A DNA stretch of 64,000 bases from Aeromonas sp. FDAARGOS 1405 (lineage in GTDB: Bacteria; Pseudomonadota; Gammaproteobacteria; Enterobacterales; Aeromonadaceae): positions 3,171,001-3,235,000 of the forward strand of contig NZ_CP077311.1 of the NCBI RefSeq assembly GCF_019048265.1, in the 5' to 3' direction. Position 1 is the first letter of the stretch; each line of letters opens with the position of its first letter. The translations under genes and the position numbers were made by a program. Below, one piece after another: positions 58,882-64,000 of the stretch. The notes beneath the pieces are model-generated. The model was not told the origin of the DNA and did no database searches. It saw only the letters and a list, made by a program, of their open reading frames with translations.

Positions 58882-59709
58882 TCACTCATACCTCGCCGCT
58901 TCCCAGGCGTGTATCGCCTGTTTGCGGGTCTCGCCCCAGTGATAGCCGCCGAGTCTGCCGTTTTGCTGGATGACTCTGTGGCAGGGGATCATCAAGGCGA
59001 CGGGGTTGGCGCCCACCGCCAGACCCACGGCGCGGGCGGCCTTGGGATTGCCGATGGCGCTCGCCACCTGGGCGTAGCTCACCACCTTGGCGGGCGGGAT
59101 ATGCAGCAGCGCCCGCCAGACGCTGATCTGAAAGTTGGTGCCGCTCACGTACAAGGATATGGGGCGATCCGGTGCCTTGCTGCCATCGAACATGGTGTTG
59201 ATGACCCCTTGGGTGCGTGATGGGGCTTCTTGCAGCCTTGCCTCAGGCCAGCTGCGGGCGAGGGTGGCCAGCGGCGCCTCTGGGGCCTTGTCATCGAGAA
59301 ACGAGAAGTTGCACACCCCCCGCGGGGTCAGGGCGACGAATGCCTGACCAAAGGGGGTGTCGTGCACCCCGTGATCGATAACCAGCCCGGCCCCGCGCTG
59401 CTTGTACTCGCCCGGCGTCACCGCTTCGAGTTGCACGAAGTGATCGTAGAGCCGCGAGCCGCTGCTAAGGCCCAGGGTATCGGCCACCTCCAGCAGCGGG
59501 CGCGACTCCTGCAGCAGTGCCTTGGCCCGCTCCAGGGTCAGCACCTGCAGATAGCGTTTGGGCGTCACCCCGGCCCAGCGGCTGAACAGCCGCTGGAAGT
59601 GAAAGGGACTTAAGTGAACGTGCGCCGCTATCTCGTCCAGAGTGGGCTGACGCTCCACCTGACTTGCGATAAAACGGATGGCATCGGCGATGCGGGCGTA
59701 ATCAGACAT
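58882..59709 (-). CDS. Ada-like AraC regulator fused to O6-methylguanine-DNA methyltransferase
   Basis: Fusion of 275 residues. An AraC-type double helix-turn-helix (about 5-105, 'HLSPFHFQRLFSRWAGVTP') is followed by a methyltransferase domain with acceptor Cys in 'LMIPCHRVIQQNGRLGGY'. The N-terminal zinc-finger phosphotriester-sensing domain of E. coli Ada is missing, so its activation trigger must differ. It should repair O6-methylguanine and may regulate alkylation genes. It lies 50 bp after the SDR gene on the same strand, possibly cotranscribed. Confidence 0.88.
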   Translation of the reverse strand: MSDYARIADAIRFIASQVERQPTLDEIAAHVHLSPFHFQRLFSRWAGVTPKRYLQVLTLERAKALLQESRPLLEVADTLGLSSGSRLYDHFVQLEAVTPGEYKQRGAGLVIDHGVHDTPFGQAFVALTPRGVCNFSFLDDKAPEAPLATLARSWPEARLQEAPSRTQGVINTMFDGSKAPDRPISLYVSGTNFQISVWRALLHIPPAKVVSYAQVASAIGNPKAARAVGLAVGANPVALMIPCHRVIQQNGRLGGYHWGETRKQAIHAWEAARYE

Positions 59710-59759
59710 AAGGCGCTCTCACGATAAGTTTGCGGTCGCAGGATCTTAGGGACGACAAG

Positions 59760-60524
59760 TCATGTGCGACAAATTGATACCCCACCATCGGCCAGCAGGG
59801 CAATGCCGGTGGTAAAGCTGGATGCATCGGACGCGAGATAAAGGGCCGAGCGGGCGATCTCCTCCGGTTGGGCTAGCCGTTTGAGCGCATGCATATTCTG
59901 CACAAAGGCGAGGCTCTCTGGCGTATTGGCAAAAGCCCGCCCCATGGGGGTATCGGTGCCCCCCGGCAGCAGGGCGTTGACCCGCACCCCTTGTGCCCCA
60001 TACTCGGCAGCCAGCACCCGGGTCAGACCGATGAGGCCCGCCTTGCTCGCCGCATAGGCCGCCATGCCGGGCAGCCCCAGGGTGTTGCCGACGAAGGTAG
60101 AGGTAAAAATAAGCGAGCCGCCGCCACGCGCCAGCATGGCGGGGATCTGGTACTTGGCTCCCACAAAGGCGCTGGTGAGGTTGGTATCCAGAATCTCCTG
60201 CCACTGCGTCAGCTCAAGCTCCTCTATGCTGCCCGGCGTGCCTGTGGTACCTGCGTTGTTGAAGGCGATATCGAGCCCGCCGAAACGGGTTAGCGCGAGA
60301 TCAACAAGATCGCGGGCGTAAGTCTCGCTTTTCACATCTCCCGCCAGACTCACCGCCTGGCCCCCCTCATGGCGGATCTCCTCCACCAGCAGATCCAATT
60401 CGGGCTGGCGGCGGGCGCCGACGACGACGCTGGCTCCTTCGCGGGCAAACAGGATGGCGCTGGCGCGACCGATGCCGGAGCTGGCGCCGGTGATAATGGC
60501 GACCTTGTTGGACAGTAATGACAT
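59760..60524 (-). CDS. Short-chain dehydrogenase/reductase (SDR)
   Basis: Classical SDR of 254 residues: cofactor motif 'TGASSGIG', 'NNAG', and catalytic 'YAASK' with upstream Ser. The Arg/Gln after strand 2 ('VGARRQ') hints at NADP use. The substrate is unknown; it resembles generic glucose-dehydrogenase-like SDRs. It is followed by the ada-like gene. Confidence 0.85.
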   Translation of the reverse strand: MSLLSNKVAIITGASSGIGRASAILFAREGASVVVGARRQPELDLLVEEIRHEGGQAVSLAGDVKSETYARDLVDLALTRFGGLDIAFNNAGTTGTPGSIEELELTQWQEILDTNLTSAFVGAKYQIPAMLARGGGSLIFTSTFVGNTLGLPGMAAYAASKAGLIGLTRVLAAEYGAQGVRVNALLPGGTDTPMGRAFANTPESLAFVQNMHALKRLAQPEEIARSALYLASDASSFTTGIALLADGGVSICRT

Positions 60525-60907
60525 GGCAGTTCCCTCGCTGAGTGTGTTGTGCGCCAGCTAAGTGGCTCACAAGGTTGGCTGTGGGTTGGAACCTCAAGGG
60601 GTCGGCCCCACTCGGGTTTGATCCACACTATGGCAACCACTCCTTGCCGGGACGACCCGAATCTTGCTCTCTTTGTCCCCAAGTCGTTTTGCGACATGTC
60701 GATACAGTCCTTCGCGGCAACAAAAAGGGGCGTTTTGCGCCCCGAATTCTTTATCATGCCCCCTTTAAAATCGCCGGATCCAGGTGCGGCGCGCCCTGTG
60801 TGCTGCAGTGAGGGGCGAGAGCCCCGGCGCCATGGTGGCTGCGTGCATCATCAAGCCTGCCTGGCAGGGCATTGACGGCGATTGCAATCAACAGACACGC
60901 TCCTGGA
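60525..60907. other. Intergenic region with minus-strand terminator
   Basis: No supported gene in 383 bp. At 60721-60743 the stem GGGGCG/CGCCCC with a 5-nt loop is followed on the minus strand by TTTTTGTTGC, a likely terminator of the attH-like gene whose stop is at 60908. The rest should include the SDR promoter. Short frames on both strands lack start signals. Confidence 0.6.
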
Positions 60908-62137
60908 TCAATAGCCCGTCATCTCCAGATAGCCGACCCCCTTGGCATCCCCCGAGACAGAGACCGCGCCCTCCCAGTAGTCAAAGCGACCTGTCATGGC
61001 CTGATTGGGCTGACGGGCTTTGATGGTGAGGCTCATACCGGCGGCGTTTAGCTGCCACTCGACGGGGTAGGGTTGGCCTTTGGGACCGAGCCAGCTCTTG
61101 CCCGGCATAAAGCGGATCTGCTCCGGGTTCAGCACCTGACTGCTGCCGTCGCGCTCAATCAAGATGCCGTAGCGGTTCTCCGGCTCGGTGCGGCCCGATT
61201 TGGTGCGCAGGCGAAACAGCATCAGCTCGCGGCCATCGGCCAGTTGCAGCGAAAACCAGTCCCAGCCCGATTGCCACTCGGCCAATACCGAGCTGCTCCA
61301 CTCGTGATCAAACCAGCCTTGTCCGGTGATGGGGCGGGTTTCCCCATCACGAGTCAGGGTGCCGCTCAACTGCAGGCGCGGGTAGGAGTAGTAAAAGGAG
61401 GCGTTGCCCGGGCTCTTCTCGCTGTAACCGGCCTTGCCTTGCAGCACCAGCGGCTTGGCGGCAGTGACGGTGAGGTTCAGTTCGCCAATCTTGCTCTGTA
61501 CCTTGAGGGTGGCGGGGAACAGCGCGGCCCCTTGCGAGGCAAGCCGCCACTCCCTGAGCCAATATTGGCCGCCGCTGGCCCCTGCCAGTCCCGGCCCCTG
61601 CCGACTGGCCCGTTCATCGTGCCGGTGGCTGCCACGGTCGAGATCCGTGATGGCAAACTGGGCCAGCCAGAGCTGGGGGGTCAGCCAGGGGTTGCTGGTA
61701 CGGAGTTCTTGCTCGATCCCTTGGCGAAACAGGGTCCACTGCATGCCATATTCGCGTCCCTGCTCATCCTTGAGATTGCCGGTGAGATACCACCACTCGG
61801 AGCGGTAATCGGGGTGGGCGGCGTGATCCTCCGGCAATTGGATAGTTTGCCCCGGCAGCACCTTTTTGAAGCTGTCGTTGCCGCCACCGAGCAGGGCGCC
61901 CAGATCGCTGGCCTGCGCGCTGCCAATCATGGCAATCAGCGGGAGCAAGAGGGTGGCGAGCCACAGGGGCCGTAAGGAGGACAAGATCCCCCTCACCCTG
62001 GCCCTCTCCCGAAGGGAGAGGGGATGGTTCAATGCCGCACTGTGCTCTTCTTTGCGTTGAAGAAGGGGCGGAGAGAGGGAAGTGGTCGATGGGAGCTTCA
62101 AGCCATGGCTGAGCCAGTGCGCTAACCGATATTTCAT
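60908..62137 (-). CDS. AttH/CrtC-like lipocalin-domain exported protein
   Basis: Protein of 409 residues with the AttH-type (CrtC N-terminal) lipocalin pair: 'YRSEWWYLTGNL', 'QGWFDHEWSSS' and 'GWDWFSLQLADGRELMLFRL'. AttH accompanies AttFG ABC transporters; its ligand is unknown. The start at 62137 overlaps the permease stop (ATGA). Residues about 15-50 are unusual: they include 'NHPLSLRERARVRG', the translation of a palindromic repeat, placed before the hydrophobic signal helix ('WLATLLLPLIAMIGSAQA'). The frame stays open through the repeat, but export may be affected. Confidence 0.82.
   Translation of the reverse strand: MKYRLAHWLSHGLKLPSTTSLSPPLLQRKEEHSAALNHPLSLRERARVRGILSSLRPLWLATLLLPLIAMIGSAQASDLGALLGGGNDSFKKVLPGQTIQLPEDHAAHPDYRSEWWYLTGNLKDEQGREYGMQWTLFRQGIEQELRTSNPWLTPQLWLAQFAITDLDRGSHRHDERASRQGPGLAGASGGQYWLREWRLASQGAALFPATLKVQSKIGELNLTVTAAKPLVLQGKAGYSEKSPGNASFYYSYPRLQLSGTLTRDGETRPITGQGWFDHEWSSSVLAEWQSGWDWFSLQLADGRELMLFRLRTKSGRTEPENRYGILIERDGSSQVLNPEQIRFMPGKSWLGPKGQPYPVEWQLNAAGMSLTIKARQPNQAMTGRFDYWEGAVSVSGDAKGVGYLEMTGY
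61985..62080. repeat. REP-like palindromic repeat inside the attH-like gene
   Basis: Core CCCTCTCCC-GAA-GGGAGAGGG (62002-62022) with a CCCTCACCCTGG flank on one side and, further on, a GGGGCGGAGAGAGGG stretch near 62065-62080. Such repeats are normally intergenic in proteobacteria; here the element lies in frame within the signal-peptide region. Outer borders are approximate. Confidence 0.6.
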
Positions 62138-64000
62138 ACCACTCTCCTTGCCGCATACCAGGAGGCCAATGCGCCACAGACCGGTGCCAGCAACAGGGCG
62201 GTGACCGCATGAAGGGGGGCGGACTCGAAGGCGAGGCGCCAGCCAAAGGCGCGGGGGTTGACCACCTCGATCAGCACCCAGGCGAGGCCATACCCCACCG
62301 GTAGAGCCAGCAGGGCGGTGAGCAGCCCCAATCCCGCCCCTTGCCACAGCAGCAGCTGGCGGCAGTGGCGGGGGCTCAAGCCCAGACTCTGCAAGGTCTG
62401 CAACTCGCCACGGCGCGCCAGCCCCAGCACCATAAAGGCCGAGCCGATCCCGACAAAGGCGATGCCGAGGATCAGCAACTTCAATAGCTCGGTCACCACA
62501 AAGGTCTGGTCAAACACCTTGAGCGCCGCGCTGTGGATGGCGGGGGCGGAGAGCAGATTGAGCTGCTCGCCAAAGCGCTCGCGCAGGTGGTCGGCCAGCT
62601 GTTCGGGGTCGTTGCTAAAGAGGGCGAGGGATTGCACCGCCCCCGCCTCGAAGGCGTGCAGAATTTGCCCCTTGTCGCTGCCGTAGTCCTGATAGACGCC
62701 TGTGACGGTGAACTGCCTTGGCCCCTGCTCGCCGCTGATTGCCAATGTCTGGTCCACCTTGACCCCGAGGCGCACCGTCAGGGGTTCGCTCGCCAGCACT
62801 TCGTCGGGACGGATGGGCCAGCGTCCGGCCAGCAGCGGATAGGCCGCTTTAAGCTGGGGGATAAAATCCATCTGCGCCCACTCGATGGGCTGCCCCTGCC
62901 AGCGGGCAGGATGCACCGAGCGGCGCGAGGCGGCGCTCACCAGAGGATTGGCGAGCAGGGTCTCGAGGGTTGTGTTGCTCAAGGTGCCCTTGTTGCCCGC
63001 CACCCCCTTGGGGGCGGTGACATAGAGATCGGCGGCCAGACGCTGGCCGAGCCAGATCTCCACGCTGGAGCGAAAGCTCGACACCATGACCCCGATGCCG
63101 ATGGCCGCCGCGATGGCCAGCTGCAATGCCATCACCGCGATGGCGGTGCGATCGAGATGATAGAGGGTCTCGGCCACCCCGAGCCGGGCGGTGAGGGGGC
63201 CGCCCGCACGCCGTCGCAACCAGCCAAGCAGGCCGCGCAGGGCATCGGGCAGCCAGAGCGCCATGGCCAGCAGCCAGCCGCCGGCGATAAAGAGGGCGCC
63301 AGTGAGACCGGTTTGCGGCAACCACAGGCACAGAGCGCACAGCAGCAAGATGGCGATGGCCAGCACGCGCCGTCGCCACGGGTGAGCGGGAGGGCGGCTG
63401 CTGCCAGCGCGCAGTTCGAGGGGGGATTGGCGCAGCAGTTGCCACCAGCCGGGCAGGTTGGCGGCCAGCGTGCCGAGCAGCCCGATCAACAGTGCCTTGA
63501 GCAGGCTCACAGGGGAAAGGCGCAACAGATCGATGGGGTTGGGGCCATAGAGATCGGCCAGCGCCTGGGTCAGTTGCCCCATCAGCGCCAGCGCCAACAG
63601 GCTGCCGAGCAGCACCCCGAGCAGGGTGCCCACCGTGGCGAGAATAAGTAGCTCCAGAATGAGCCAACGCAGCACCCGACTCGGCCCCATTCCCAGAATG
63701 ATCAACTGGGCCAGCTGGGGGCGGCGCACGCTCTGGACAAATCGCTGGGCGTTGAACACCAGAAACAATCCTACCGCCATGGCGAGCAATGAGAGCGCCG
63801 TCAGGTTAAGGGCCAGTGCATCGCCAAGCTGGCTGGCATCGAGCGCCGGGCTGATGGGCTCAAGCCACAAAGGCTGGTTCGGGTAATCGGTTTGCAGGGT
63901 GGCCTGCAGGGTGCGAACCTCGTCTTCACTTAGCTTGAAGACGATGCGATCGAGCCGACCCGCTTTATCCAGCAGCGGCTGGGCGAGGCCAATATCGGTT
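62134..64000 (-). CDS. FtsX-like ABC transporter permease (5' part missing)
   Basis: Permease with at least eight membrane segments in two FtsX-type blocks (codons near 63800-63480 and 62480-62160) around a MacB-type periplasmic domain. The frame runs open past 63870 to the right edge ('LAQPLLDKAGRLDRIVFKL', split), so a TTG at 63870 is not the true start. Next to an AttH-like gene it matches the AttFG permease type, thought to move lipids or lipoproteins. The ATPase should lie just outside the window. Confidence 0.85.
   Translation of the reverse strand, partial: TDIGLAQPLLDKAGRLDRIVFKLSEDEVRTLQATLQTDYPNQPLWLEPISPALDASQLGDALALNLTALSLLAMAVGLFLVFNAQRFVQSVRRPQLAQLIILGMGPSRVLRWLILELLILATVGTLLGVLLGSLLALALMGQLTQALADLYGPNPIDLLRLSPVSLLKALLIGLLGTLAANLPGWWQLLRQSPLELRAGSSRPPAHPWRRRVLAIAILLLCALCLWLPQTGLTGALFIAGGWLLAMALWLPDALRGLLGWLRRRAGGPLTARLGVAETLYHLDRTAIAVMALQLAIAAAIGIGVMVSSFRSSVEIWLGQRLAADLYVTAPKGVAGNKGTLSNTTLETLLANPLVSAASRRSVHPARWQGQPIEWAQMDFIPQLKAAYPLLAGRWPIRPDEVLASEPLTVRLGVKVDQTLAISGEQGPRQFTVTGVYQDYGSDKGQILHAFEAGAVQSLALFSNDPEQLADHLRERFGEQLNLLSAPAIHSAALKVFDQTFVVTELLKLLILGIAFVGIGSAFMVLGLARRGELQTLQSLGLSPRHCRQLLLWQGAGLGLLTALLALPVGYGLAWVLIEVVNPRAFGWRLAFESAPLHAVTALLLAPVCGALASWYAARRVV

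Noticed and set aside
60350..60875. Several short frames on both strands near the SDR start
   Set aside because: They overlap the SDR gene or the terminator region and lack start signals.

Overview
The window looks like chromosome of a gammaproteobacterium, most likely an Aeromonas. It is GC-rich, has a fused nuoCD, and carries the gammaproteobacterial pdxB-asd-fimV-truA-accD-folC-dedD block. It also has asrABC, hutW, a GlyGly-CTERM protease and a MotA/MotB stator pair. The genus is inferred from gene content only. I recognised no rRNA, tRNA, phage, transposase or CRISPR array.

Layout. 1-2294 (minus): start of the complex I operon nuoA-nuoB-nuoCD; nuoCD runs off the left edge. 2612-11432 (minus): a compact five-gene unit preceded by two Fur-box-like sites and closed by a terminator. 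It encodes a heme-type TonB receptor (FRAP/NPNL motifs), an exported oligopeptidase-B-like S9 peptidase, a secreted fungalysin-like metalloprotease with P-domain and GlyGly-CTERM tail, and two exported DUF1566 proteins, one a lipoprotein. I read it as a candidate iron-regulated system that degrades hemoproteins or peptides and imports the heme; it is the most interesting locus here. 11506-13117: stator genes. 13118-13481: a gap holding a possible 16-codon peptide transcript. 13482-16587: an antiporter, rnt and pgpB.

16834-25735 (plus) is the conserved vitamin B6, cell-wall, fatty-acid and folate cluster. It ends at a terminator where cvpA-purF often follows. Next come ybjQ, then cysG beside asrCBA (siroheme synthase next to a siroheme sulfite reductase), a patatin-like lipase, an MccF-like S66 peptidase, a chemoreceptor with a periplasmic CXXCH heme motif, and a Fur-box-controlled hutW. 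After rhlE, gpx, a 2OG oxygenase and ddl comes the mannosylglycerate system mngB-mngA/mngR.

xseA and guaBA are separated by a large modular secreted alpha-amylase and a YitT membrane protein. Downstream of guaA lie a stefin-like cystatin gene and an A+T-rich patch with two membrane-associated unknown proteins. The second of these appears to be cut short by a 99-bp palindromic element. The right end has an Ada-like regulator/methyltransferase, an SDR, and an AttH-like/FtsX-like export pair. The attH-like gene carries an in-frame palindromic repeat in its signal-peptide region, and the permease runs off the right edge.
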